In this document: in pieces, positions 1-7,605 of the stretch
Layout of the letters: each line of letters opens with the position of its first letter
Position numbering within the stretch: position 1 is the first letter of the stretch
Origin: CAVPMN01 sp963706425
Lineage (GTDB): Bacteria > Actinomycetota > Acidimicrobiia > Acidimicrobiales > Acidimicrobilacustridaceae
DNA: 19,408 bases
Direction of reading: 5' to 3'
NCBI GenBank assembly: GCA_963706425.1
Contig: CAVPMN010000011.1
Location: 1 to 19,408 of the forward strand
The notes under the pieces: model-generated
What the model was told of the DNA's origin: nothing
The model's database searches: none
Seen by the model: the letters and a program-made list of their open reading frames with translations, nothing else
Program-made: the position numbers and the translations under genes

Positions 1-2
1 GT

Positions 3-71
3 CGCGCCGGTGGCCGGGCCGAGGCCGTGCTCCCCGAGGACGAGGTGCACCGCACCGAGGACGAGGGCTAG
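3..71 (+). CDS. atpA: Probable C-terminal tail of ATP synthase alpha subunit (partial)
   Basis: The frame that ends with TAG at 69-71 is open from the left edge of the window and encodes a short acidic tail (ending ...HRTEDEG). It stops three bases before the gamma-subunit start. In F1Fo operons the alpha gene directly precedes gamma, and actinobacterial alpha subunits often carry variable acidic C-terminal extensions, so this is probably the last 22 residues of alpha. No conserved alpha motif falls inside the window, so the call rests on position and on the tight spacing. Confidence 0.5.
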   Translation, partial: RAGGRAEAVLPEDEVHRTEDEG

Positions 72-74
72 CCC

Positions 75-1056
75 GTGGCAGGTGGTCAGGAGCGCATCCT
101 TCGTCGGCGCATCAAGAGCGTCGAGAGCACGAAGAAGATCACCGCGCGCCATGGAGCTCATCGCCGCCACCCGGGTGGTGAAGGCCCAGGACCGCGCCGC
201 CGCGGCGCGCCCCTACTCCGAGGAGATCACCGCGGTCATCCTCGACCTCGTCAAGGCGGGTGCCGCCAAGGACAGCCCGCTGCTCGCCGACCACCCCGAC
301 GCCCGCAAGGCTGCCATCGTCGTGATCACCAGCGACCGTGGCCTGTGTGGCGCCTACAACAACCAGATCATCCGCATGGCCGAGCGCGAGGTGCAGGCCC
401 GTCAGGCCGAGGGCCTCGACTACGCCCTCATCCTGGTGGGCTCGAAGGCGCTCAACTACTTCAAGTTCCGCCAGTACCGCATCGAGGCGTCGTTCACCGG
501 TGTCACCGATCAGCCCACCTACGACCAGGCTCGCGAGATCGCCGCTGCGGTGCGTAGGCCCTTCGAGGAGGGCGAGCTGGTGTCGGTCGACCTGGCCTAC
601 TGGCGCTTCGCCTCGGCCGGCTCGCAGGAGTCGGTGATCCGCCGGTTTCTCCCACTGCAGGTCGAAGAAGACAACAGCGCCTCGACCGGTCCGTCGGCCG
701 ACCTCGAGTACGAGCCGTCGCCCACCGGCATCCTCGATCAGCTCCTTCCCCGCTACGTCGAGGCCCGGATCTACTCGGCCCTGCTCGACGCCTCGGCCTC
801 GGAGCACGCGGCGCGCCAGCGGGCCATGAAGTCGGCCACCGACAACGCGGAAGAGCTCAAGGCCACGCTCACCCGCATCATGAACCGCGCCCGCCAGGAC
901 GCCATCACCACCGAGATCATGGAGATCGTCGGCGGCGCCGAAGCCCTGAAGCAGGGCAAGGGCGACGCCGAGGACATCCTCGTCGACCACCTCATGGCCG
1001 AGCACCTCTTCGACCAGCACCTCGACCGGCTCGACCATGGCCGATCGCTTCACTGA
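75..1056 (+). CDS. atpG: ATP synthase F1 gamma subunit, one-base insertion near the 5' end
   Basis: Central rotor stalk of F1, coupling proton flow through Fo to catalysis at the alpha/beta interfaces. The start is GTG at 75, three bases after the alpha stop, and gives the classic N-terminus (MAGGQERILRRRIKSVESTKKIT). Around 144-148 (ACCGCGCGCC) one extra base breaks the frame; removing it joins to RAMELIAATRVVKAQ, the conserved continuation. Corrected length is 326 residues. SDRGLCGAYN (about 86-95) and ITTEIMEIVGGAEAL (about 277-291) are hallmark gamma segments. The protein continues about 35 residues beyond the usual C-terminus with an Asp/His/Leu-rich tail. Downstream beta begins 18 bases later. 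The break is probably a sequence error because the gene should be essential. Identity is certain; the tail is unusual. Confidence 0.96.
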
Positions 1057-1074
1057 CGCACAGGAGACACACCG

Positions 1075-2524
<1,450 letters not shown>

Positions 2525-2525
<1 letters not shown>

Positions 2526-2923
2526 TGCCGCTGCGCGTCGATCTCGTCTCGCCGGAGCGCACGCTGCTCTCCGTCGACGCGTCGATGGTGCGGGCGCGCA
2601 CGCTCGGCGGGGGCGACATCGCCTTCCTGCCCGGCCACGCGCCGTTCATCGGGGCGCTCGACATCTGGGACGTGGTGATCAACCAGGTCGAGGGGGGCGA
2701 GATCACGGCCGCGGTGCACGGTGGCTTCATCGAGGTCTCGCACGACAACGTGAAGATCCTGTCGGACCTCGCCGAGTTGGCCGATCAGATCGACGTCGAG
2801 CGGGCCCGGCGGGCCGCCGAGCGAGCCGAAGAGGCCGTGCGCCGCGAAGACGACGTCACTGCCCAGGCCAACCTTCAACGGGCGCAGGCCCGACTGCGGG
2901 CCGCAGGTCAGACCGTCGCTTGA
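2525..2923 (+). CDS. atpC: ATP synthase F1 epsilon subunit
   Basis: Stalk subunit that binds gamma and contacts the c-ring, often restraining ATP hydrolysis. The protein is 132 residues. The N-terminal beta-sandwich is recognisable from LRVDLVSPERTLLSVDA and GDIAFLPGHAPFIGAL (about residues 3-43), followed by EITAAVHGGFIEVSHDNVKIL (about 60-80). The C-terminus is a charged, Ala/Arg/Glu-rich helical hairpin. The ATG overlaps the beta stop (TGATG), so expression is coupled to atpD. It is the last gene of the ATP synthase operon and is followed by a small hairpin, then by a convergent gene. Confidence 0.96.
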
Positions 2924-2926
2924 CCT

Positions 2927-2942
2927 CGTGCGGCTGCGCACG
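2927..2942. terminator. Short hairpin between convergent atpC and ppk2 genes
   Basis: CGTGCG-GCTG-CGCACG is a perfect six-base stem with a four-base loop, filling most of the 21-base gap between the atpC stop and the convergent ppk2 stop. There is no T-run on either side, so as a terminator it would be of the U-poor kind common in GC-rich actinobacteria and could act in both directions. The role is inferred from position. Confidence 0.45.
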
Positions 2943-2944
2943 CC

Positions 2945-3754
2945 CTAGACGATCTTGATGTTCTCGATCCCCTGCGCGGGCTCGGGATAGGACATCTCCA
3001 GGCTCTCGAGCGTGTCGATCAGGATCTGCGAGACGACCAGGTTGCGGTACCACTTGCGGTCTGACGGGATGACATACCAGGGCGCATGGTCGGTGCTCGT
3101 TCGGGCGATCGCTTCCGCGTAGGCCGTTTGATAGTCGTCCCAGAGCTTGCGCTCGTCGACATCGCCGTGCTCGAACTTCCACTGCTTCTGCGGGTTGCTC
3201 AGCCGCTCCTCCAGCCGCTCTTTCTGCTCGTCCTTGGAGATGTGCAGGAAGAACTTGCGGATGATCGTGCCCTCCTCGACCAGCATGCGCTCGAAGTCGT
3301 TGATCTGGCGGTATCGGCGCCGCCAGCGCTTCTCGGGGATGAGCCCGTGCACCCGAACGATGAGCACATCCTCGTAGTGGCTGCGGTTGAAGATGGTGAG
3401 CCGGCCGTCGCTGGGTGCGTTGTGGTGCACACGCCACAGGTAGTCGTGGGCCAGCTCGACATCGTTGGGTCGCTTGAAGTTGGCGACGTTCACACCGATC
3501 GGGTTGATGGTGCGGAACACGTGCTTGATGGTGCCGTCCTTGCCGGAGGTGTCCATGCCCTGCAGGACGACTAGCACCTTGTGCTTGCCTTCGGCTGCGA
3601 GCAGCGTCTGCAGGTTGGCGAGTCGGTCGTTGAGCTCGAGCAGCACCTCTTTGCCCTCGGACTTGTCGCCGTCGAAGCCGTCGGTGTCGGAGGTGCTCCA
3701 CTTGGCCAGATCGACGTGCTCGTCCGGCTTCACGAGGTAGTTGGCTACGTCCAC
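2945..3754 (-). CDS. ppk2: Polyphosphate kinase 2 family phosphotransferase
   Basis: Cytosolic enzyme that moves phosphate between inorganic polyphosphate and nucleotides; within PPK2 this resembles the polyphosphate:nucleotide phosphotransferase group. The 269-residue reading begins at GTG (MDVANYLVKPDEHVDLAKW) and shows Walker A GMDTSGKDG at about 66-74, FNRSHYEDVLIVRVHGLIP at about 122-140, the family segments LRFRQ-like RRYRQINDFERML and KFFLHISKDEQKERL, and the C-terminal HAPWYVIPSDRKWYRN. Length fits one PPK2 domain. A longer reading from ATG at 3820 would start inside a perfect palindrome and adds residues unlike the family, so the GTG is preferred; it also has a CAGACT hexamer exactly six bases upstream. 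The specific nucleotide substrate cannot be told from sequence. Confidence 0.93.
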   Translation of the reverse strand: MDVANYLVKPDEHVDLAKWSTSDTDGFDGDKSEGKEVLLELNDRLANLQTLLAAEGKHKVLVVLQGMDTSGKDGTIKHVFRTINPIGVNVANFKRPNDVELAHDYLWRVHHNAPSDGRLTIFNRSHYEDVLIVRVHGLIPEKRWRRRYRQINDFERMLVEEGTIIRKFFLHISKDEQKERLEERLSNPQKQWKFEHGDVDERKLWDDYQTAYAEAIARTSTDHAPWYVIPSDRKWYRNLVVSQILIDTLESLEMSYPEPAQGIENIKIV

Positions 3755-3760
3755 CGACGC

Positions 3761-3766
3761 AGTCTG
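3761..3766 (-). promoter_or_regulatory. Candidate -10 element for leaderless ppk2
   Basis: CAGACT on the minus strand, six bases before the GTG start. It has the A2 and T6 positions that dominate actinobacterial -10 boxes (TANNNT), and the spacing would place the transcript start at the GTG. Similar layouts occur at several other genes here. Prediction only; no clear -35 was seen. Confidence 0.35.
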
Positions 3767-3779
3767 CCAGCTAGCCCCG

Positions 3780-3826
3780 AAATCGGTGCGTGAAACAACC
3801 GCAGCGGTTGTTTCACGCACCGATTT
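3780..3826. terminator. 47-base perfect palindrome, probable terminator of the upstream lipoprotein gene
   Basis: Two 23-base arms (AAATCGGTGCGTGAAACAACC... and its exact complement) surround a single central base at 3803, with no mismatch. It starts 32 bases downstream of the substrate-binding protein stop (minus strand) and ends just before the ppk2 promoter. As RNA it would form an exceptionally long, stable hairpin, followed on the minus strand by only ATTTCGGGG, so any terminator activity would not rely on a U-tract. Alternatives are a repetitive extragenic element or a protein-binding or cruciform site. No second copy was seen in the window. Confidence 0.6.
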
Positions 3827-3857
3827 GGCGACTTGGCGCGCTGGCCGTCACCCAGGG

Positions 3858-5525
3858 TCAGGTGCGCAACCAGATCTGCCACATGGGATGGCTGCCTTCT
3901 TGCAGCTCGAGGCCCTTCTCGCCCCCCGGCAGCGTGTAGTTGACCACGTTGACCAGGTCGTTCGCGGCGATCACCGAGATCTGCTCGTGGTAGAGCCACA
4001 CGTAGGGCAGATCGGTGTTGATCAGCTCCTGCACCTCGCCGTAGAGCTGCTTCTCGACCACGGGGTCGGTCGTCTCGCGTGCCGCATCGAGCGCCTCGCC
4101 GATCGCTTCGTTGCGGTTGCGAGCGAAGTTGAGGGCGATCTCGGGGATGGGCGTGGCCGTGTTGGGGTGCCACCAGATCGAGTCGCCGAGCGGATGGGGC
4201 GATTCGAACTGACGCCACAGCGTGGCCTGGTAGTCGCCGGTGGCGACCCGGGTGATGAGCTGTGCCTGTTCGACCGGATCGATCTGCGCGTCGATGCCGG
4301 CTTCGCGCCACTGCTGTTGCAGCAGCTGCAGCCCGGCCAGGTTGGTTGCCGCGCTCCCGCCGAGGATCTTGAAGGTGAACTCGCCGTCGTTGCGGGCCTT
4401 CACCTCGGCGACGAGCTCCTTGGCCGCCGCCAGGTCGAAGCCGGGGTAGTCGGTGTCGACGTGCCAGCGTGACGAAGCGGGGAAGGGACCCTCGGCCACT
4501 TCGTAGAGACCGGCCTCGAGAGTCTCGACATAGGCGTTGGCGTCGGTGGCGAGCACCAGGGCGCGTCGGGCGTCGGGGTCGTCGAACGGTGGGGCCATGG
4601 TGTTGAGCTGCACGAACACCTCGGAGGTCTCACCGCTCACGTCGGTGAACACCTGCACCTCACCGTCGTCGCTCGCTGCGGTGTAGCGCTTGATCTGATC
4701 GGCCGTGGCCGTCTGCATGATGTCGATGTTGCCGGCATCGAGGCTGGCGCCACGCGAGTCGCTGTCGGGGAGCGGGCGGAAGGTGATCTCGTCGAGGTAG
4801 GGGTAGCGGGCTCCGTCGGGGTCGGTCCGCCAGTAGTCGGCGTTGCGGGTGACGACCAGTTCGTTGTCGGGGATCCACCGGTCGAACTCGAACGGGCCCG
4901 TGCCCACCGGGTTGGTCTTGTCGCCGCTGCGGAGCCAGTCGGGGTCGGCCACCACGCCGATCTGGGTGGTCAGGGCGTAGGGGTAGTTGACCCACGGGCG
5001 CTTCATGGTGACCACCAGCTCGAGCTCGCCGGTGACGGCGAACGACTCGACCGGCTCGAAGGCCGAGGCCGTGAGCACCGACTCCTTGAGGTACTCGAGG
5101 TTCTCGACGACCACCTGGGCCGTCACCGGCCGACCGTTGTGCAGCACCACGTCGGGACGCATGACGATCGTCCACGATGTGTAGTCGGCGCTCGGCGTGA
5201 GCGACTCGGCCAGGTTCGGTCGGGCGATGAGGTCGGCGTCGTAGGCCGTGAGGGTGTCGAAGATGGTGCGGGCGACCTGGCGGCCGGCCGGTCCCCACTT
5301 GCTGTTCGACGGGTTCCACCCGTCGGACTCGGCTTCGAGGGCGTAGACGACCTCTCCGCCGAGCTGGGCCAGCCCCTGATCCTCGACCACTCCGGTGGCG
5401 CCGTCGACCGGCTGGCCGGTGGGGTCGGAGCCCGACGAGCACGAGCCCGCGACGATCGCGAGCAGTGCCACCGTCGCCAGCCCCACGATGGTGAGGTTCC
5501 GTCCCGCCCGGCCGGTGTGTCGCAC
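3858..5525 (-). CDS. ABC transporter substrate-binding lipoprotein, family 5 (peptide/nickel/opine type)
   Basis: Extracytoplasmic solute receptor of the SBP_bac_5 class. With the GTG at 5525 the protein is 555 residues: a Lys/Arg-poor but basic N-terminus, a hydrophobic segment (LTIVGLATVALLAIVAGS), then Cys29 as probable lipidation site (AGSC, slightly atypical lipobox). The mature domain has the family signatures GGEVVYALEAESDGWNP, NLAESLTPSADYTSWTIVMR, NPVGTGPFEF and a C-terminal DLPYVWLYHEQ. A GGGGG-rich ribosome site precedes this GTG and a TAGGTT hexamer lies 41 bases upstream of it, which argues against a longer reading from 5606. No permease or ATPase gene is adjacent, so it is an orphan receptor here; the ligand is unknown. 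Confidence 0.9.
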   Translation of the reverse strand: MRHTGRAGRNLTIVGLATVALLAIVAGSCSSGSDPTGQPVDGATGVVEDQGLAQLGGEVVYALEAESDGWNPSNSKWGPAGRQVARTIFDTLTAYDADLIARPNLAESLTPSADYTSWTIVMRPDVVLHNGRPVTAQVVVENLEYLKESVLTASAFEPVESFAVTGELELVVTMKRPWVNYPYALTTQIGVVADPDWLRSGDKTNPVGTGPFEFDRWIPDNELVVTRNADYWRTDPDGARYPYLDEITFRPLPDSDSRGASLDAGNIDIMQTATADQIKRYTAASDDGEVQVFTDVSGETSEVFVQLNTMAPPFDDPDARRALVLATDANAYVETLEAGLYEVAEGPFPASSRWHVDTDYPGFDLAAAKELVAEVKARNDGEFTFKILGGSAATNLAGLQLLQQQWREAGIDAQIDPVEQAQLITRVATGDYQATLWRQFESPHPLGDSIWWHPNTATPIPEIALNFARNRNEAIGEALDAARETTDPVVEKQLYGEVQELINTDLPYVWLYHEQISVIAANDLVNVVNYTLPGGEKGLELQEGSHPMWQIWLRT

Positions 5526-5566
5526 GTGCCCCCGATCGTCGCCCTGCTGGTCGCCTGCGGCCGCCC

Positions 5567-5572
5567 AACCTA
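5567..5572 (-). promoter_or_regulatory. Candidate -10 element for the substrate-binding protein gene
   Basis: TAGGTT on the minus strand matches TANNNT. It would start a transcript with a leader of about 35 bases ahead of the GTG at 5525, consistent with the purine-rich GATCGGGGG ribosome site there. It lies in the divergent region shared with the MBL-fold gene. No convincing -35 was seen. Confidence 0.35.
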
Positions 5573-5623
5573 GCGTCGGGAGCGACCGCGTTCGGGTCTG
5601 GCGCACGGCCTGGGCTGGTTCCG

Positions 5624-5629
5624 TAGGCT
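5624..5629 (+). promoter_or_regulatory. Candidate -10 element for leaderless MBL-fold gene
   Basis: TAGGCT is followed by six bases (CTCGCC) and the GTG start at 5636. This places the expected transcript start on the start codon. There is no Shine-Dalgarno sequence, which fits leaderless expression. The same hexamer occurs before the acyl-CoA dehydrogenase at 13326. Confidence 0.45.
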
Positions 5630-5635
5630 CTCGCC

Positions 5636-6577
5636 GTGGAACGCATCGAGGTCGCGCCGGACGTCTACGCCTGCCTGCAGCCCGACGAGGGCCTCGGGTA
5701 CAGCAACAGCGGGTTCGTCGCCCGGGGTGGCGGCCTGGTGGTCGATACGTTCTGGGACCTGCCCCGCACCCGTCGGCTGATCGATCTCTACGCCGAGGTG
5801 GCGCCCGACGCTCCCCGCCGGCTGGTGAACACCCACCACAACGGCGATCACTGTTGGGGCAATCAGCTGTTCGCCGAGATGGGCACCGAGATCATCGGGC
5901 ATCGTCTGTGCGCCGAGTACTTCAGGAAGGAGGCCACGCCCGAGTTCTTCGTCTCGCTGTGTGAGGCCGACGACGAGTCACTCGGAGCGGTGGCGGGGTT
6001 CGCCCGCGCCCTGCGTCGGTTCGACTTCCACGACATCGAGCTGACGCCGCCGACCACCACCATCGACGATGACGCCACCATCGACCTCGACGGCCTTGCG
6101 GTCGAGCTGCTCTACGTCGGCCCGGCGCACACCGCAGGCGACGTGGTGGCCCATCTCCCCGAACACGGGGTGCTGTTCACGGGCGACGTGCTGTTCAACC
6201 AGTGCACGCCGATCGGGTGGGAGGGGACGTTCGCGAACTGGATCGCCGCCCTCGAGCGGTTGGAGGCTCTCGAGCCGGCGGTCGTGGTGCCGGGCCATGG
6301 CCCGGTGGGCGACACCGAGAGCCTGCGGGGCGAGCGGGAGTACCTGGCCTTCGTCTACGACCAGGCCCGTGCCGGCTACGACGCCGGGCGCTCGTCACTC
6401 GACACAGCGAAGGGCATCGAGCTCGGCCCGTATCGCTCGTGGAACGAGCCCGAGCGGCTGGCGTTCCAGATCGATCGGGCCTACCGCGAGTTCGCCGGCG
6501 AGCCGTGGAACTCGCGCGTCGACACCACCAAGGTGTTCGCCGAGGTGGCCGCCCTGCGCGAGCACTTCGCGGCATGA
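5636..6577 (+). CDS. MBL-fold metallo-hydrolase
   Basis: Metallo-beta-lactamase-fold hydrolase of 313 residues, probably cytosolic (no signal peptide); substrate unknown. The metal-binding motif reads NTHHNGDHCWGN with H67-x-N69-x-D71-H72, so the second histidine of the usual HxHxDH is an asparagine. Other ligands are in place: H165 (VGPAHTAGD), D184 (LFTGDVLF) and H221 (VPGHGP). This Asn form is, from memory, common in one large actinobacterial subgroup, so it does not imply an inactive enzyme. The GTG start is chosen from the conserved N-terminus (VAPDVYACL) and the -10 element just before it. The stop overlaps the start of the next gene (ATGA), so the two form a coupled pair. Confidence 0.9.
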   Translation: MERIEVAPDVYACLQPDEGLGYSNSGFVARGGGLVVDTFWDLPRTRRLIDLYAEVAPDAPRRLVNTHHNGDHCWGNQLFAEMGTEIIGHRLCAEYFRKEATPEFFVSLCEADDESLGAVAGFARALRRFDFHDIELTPPTTTIDDDATIDLDGLAVELLYVGPAHTAGDVVAHLPEHGVLFTGDVLFNQCTPIGWEGTFANWIAALERLEALEPAVVVPGHGPVGDTESLRGEREYLAFVYDQARAGYDAGRSSLDTAKGIELGPYRSWNEPERLAFQIDRAYREFAGEPWNSRVDTTKVFAEVAALREHFAA

Positions 6578-6933
6578 CCGTCGAGTGGGAGCAGCTGGTG
6601 GTCGACGCACACGACCCGGTCGCCCTCGGCCGATGGTGGTGCGACGCGCTCGGATGGGTCGTGGTCGGCCAGGACGCCGACGACGAGATCGAGATCCGTC
6701 CGGCACCGGATCGGCTGCCCGGCCTGTTGTTCGGGCGCACGACCGAGGTAAAGACGGCGAAGAACCGCCTGCACCTCGACCTGCGGCCGGACGATCGTGA
6801 CGCCGAGGTCGAGCGCCTCGTCGCCATGGGTGCGACAAAGGTCGACATCGGCCAGGGCGACGAGACCTGGGTCGTGCTGGCCGACCCCGAGGGCAATGAG
6901 TTCTGTGTGCTCCGCAGCCGCGGCCAGACCTGA
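6574..6933 (+). CDS. VOC-superfamily glyoxalase-like protein
   Basis: Small 119-residue protein of the vicinal-oxygen-chelate fold, close to the glyoxalase-like domain type seen in many actinobacteria. Signature segments are VVDAHDPVALGRWWCDALGWVV (about 9-30), LHLDLRPDD (about 66-74) and the C-terminal VVLADPEGNEFCVL (about 101-114). The conserved His and Glu could bind a metal, but members of this family include non-enzymatic resistance or binding proteins, so the reaction is not known. The ATG overlaps the upstream stop (ATGA), which sets the start and indicates co-translation with the MBL-fold protein. It converges on the SRPBCC gene. Confidence 0.85.
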   Translation: MTVEWEQLVVDAHDPVALGRWWCDALGWVVVGQDADDEIEIRPAPDRLPGLLFGRTTEVKTAKNRLHLDLRPDDRDAEVERLVAMGATKVDIGQGDETWVVLADPEGNEFCVLRSRGQT

Positions 6934-6960
6934 GTAACTGCCTCATCCTCCGCCTCGATC

Positions 6961-6978
6961 GGCTGCCGTCTGCCAGCC
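6961..6978. terminator. Weak hairpin between convergent VOC and SRPBCC genes
   Basis: GGCTG-N8-CAGCC forms a five-base stem inside the 53-base gap between two converging genes. It has no T-run. It is the only hairpin visible in this gap and may help stop transcription from either side, but it is weak. Confidence 0.25.
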
Positions 6979-6986
6979 AGCGAAGC

Positions 6987-7500
6987 TCAGGTCGACGCCA
7001 CGCCCTCACCCTCTGCTGCGGCCTTGATGCAGTCGAGCGTGTGGCGCATGTTGGCCTCGAGCATGGCGACGACGGGTGGCGATGGTTGCCTCGGCGGCGT
7101 CCGGATCGTCCTCGACCCGACGGCGCAGCCCCGACATGTTCGGGCCGTGGCGGAAACCGTGGCGGAGCACGACGCCCGTGTCGGTGTGGTCGATGCGGTA
7201 CCACCAGGTGGTCGACGGGTTCGCCGGGTCGAGCACGGTCCACGACAGCTCGTGCGGCTCGTCGGCGATCACGATGTGGCAGTCGACCGTCCACTCCCAC
7301 TCGTCGAGGCGGTTGGTGCCCCGGAAGACCGCACCCACCTCGGCTCGGGCGGGCTCACCCACCCACACGGTGCTGATGGTCTCTCGGTTCCACTCGGGCG
7401 TGCGGTCGAGGTCGGTGATCAGGTTCCACACCGTCGCGGCGTCGGCACCGATGTCGACGCTCACCTCGGTGCCCACGTTCGACAGGTCGGCGGTTGTCAC
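6987..7500 (-). CDS. SRPBCC (START/polyketide cyclase-like) family protein, one-base insertion near the 3' end
   Basis: Helix-grip ligand-binding fold of the polyketide cyclase/dehydrase/lipid-transfer type. The N-terminal half reads TEVSVDIGADAATVWNLITDLDRTPEWNRE, the typical first strand and helix, and the middle DPANPSTTWWYRID and LRHGFRHGPNM follow the pattern. At about 7050-7066 the frame must shift by one base; the corrected C-terminal helix is MLEANMRHTLDCIKAAAEGE, ending at TGA 6987-6989, for 170 residues. Uncorrected, the frame runs into an Arg/His-rich sequence that looks non-coding. The GTG start at 7500 is supported by a CACAAT hexamer six bases upstream. The ligand is unknown. 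The indel is probably a sequencing error. Confidence 0.82.
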
Positions 7501-7506
7501 GGGTCC

Positions 7507-7512
7507 ATTGTG
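7507..7512 (-). promoter_or_regulatory. Candidate -10 element for leaderless SRPBCC gene
   Basis: CACAAT on the minus strand lies six bases (GGACCC) before the GTG start. The start has no Shine-Dalgarno sequence, and the spacing fits leaderless transcription. Confidence 0.35.
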
Positions 7513-7547
7513 AGCCGGGCCTCTGCCGTCCCGCCCAACCCAGCTCC

Positions 7548-7598
7548 CGTTTCTGTGGCCAGCGCGGGACCCACAGGTCACGTCTGGGCCACAGGAAC
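7548..7598 (+). repeat. 51-base intergenic hairpin repeat, copy 1
   Basis: The element has outer arms GTTTCTGTGGCC (7549-7560) and GGCCACAGGAAC (7587-7598) that pair along all 12 positions (one as G-U in RNA), around an inner stem CGGGACC/GGTCACG with one mismatch and a four-base loop. A second copy at 17986-18036 in the opposite orientation has the same length, identical outer arms and 43 of 51 matching bases. It sits between the SRPBCC start and the hydrolase stop. No protein is encoded, so it is a dispersed repeat of REP, small MITE or structured-RNA type. Confidence 0.8.
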
Positions 7599-7605
7599 AC
7601 GATGG

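Noticed and set aside
10..150. A start for the gamma subunit at position 10 giving a 348-residue protein.
   Set aside because: The added N-terminus is Arg/Pro-rich and lacks the conserved gamma helix, which is found in the GTG-75 frame before the one-base break.
3755..3820. A longer ppk2 reading from ATG 3820.
   Set aside because: It would start inside the perfect palindrome and adds residues without family similarity; GTG 3754 fits the domain start and has a -10-like hexamer.
5828..5863. Loss of the second metal-ligand histidine (H-x-N-x-D-H) in the MBL-fold protein as a sign of inactivity.
   Set aside because: The Asn variant is, as far as I recall, common in a large actinobacterial subgroup, and the other ligands are intact.
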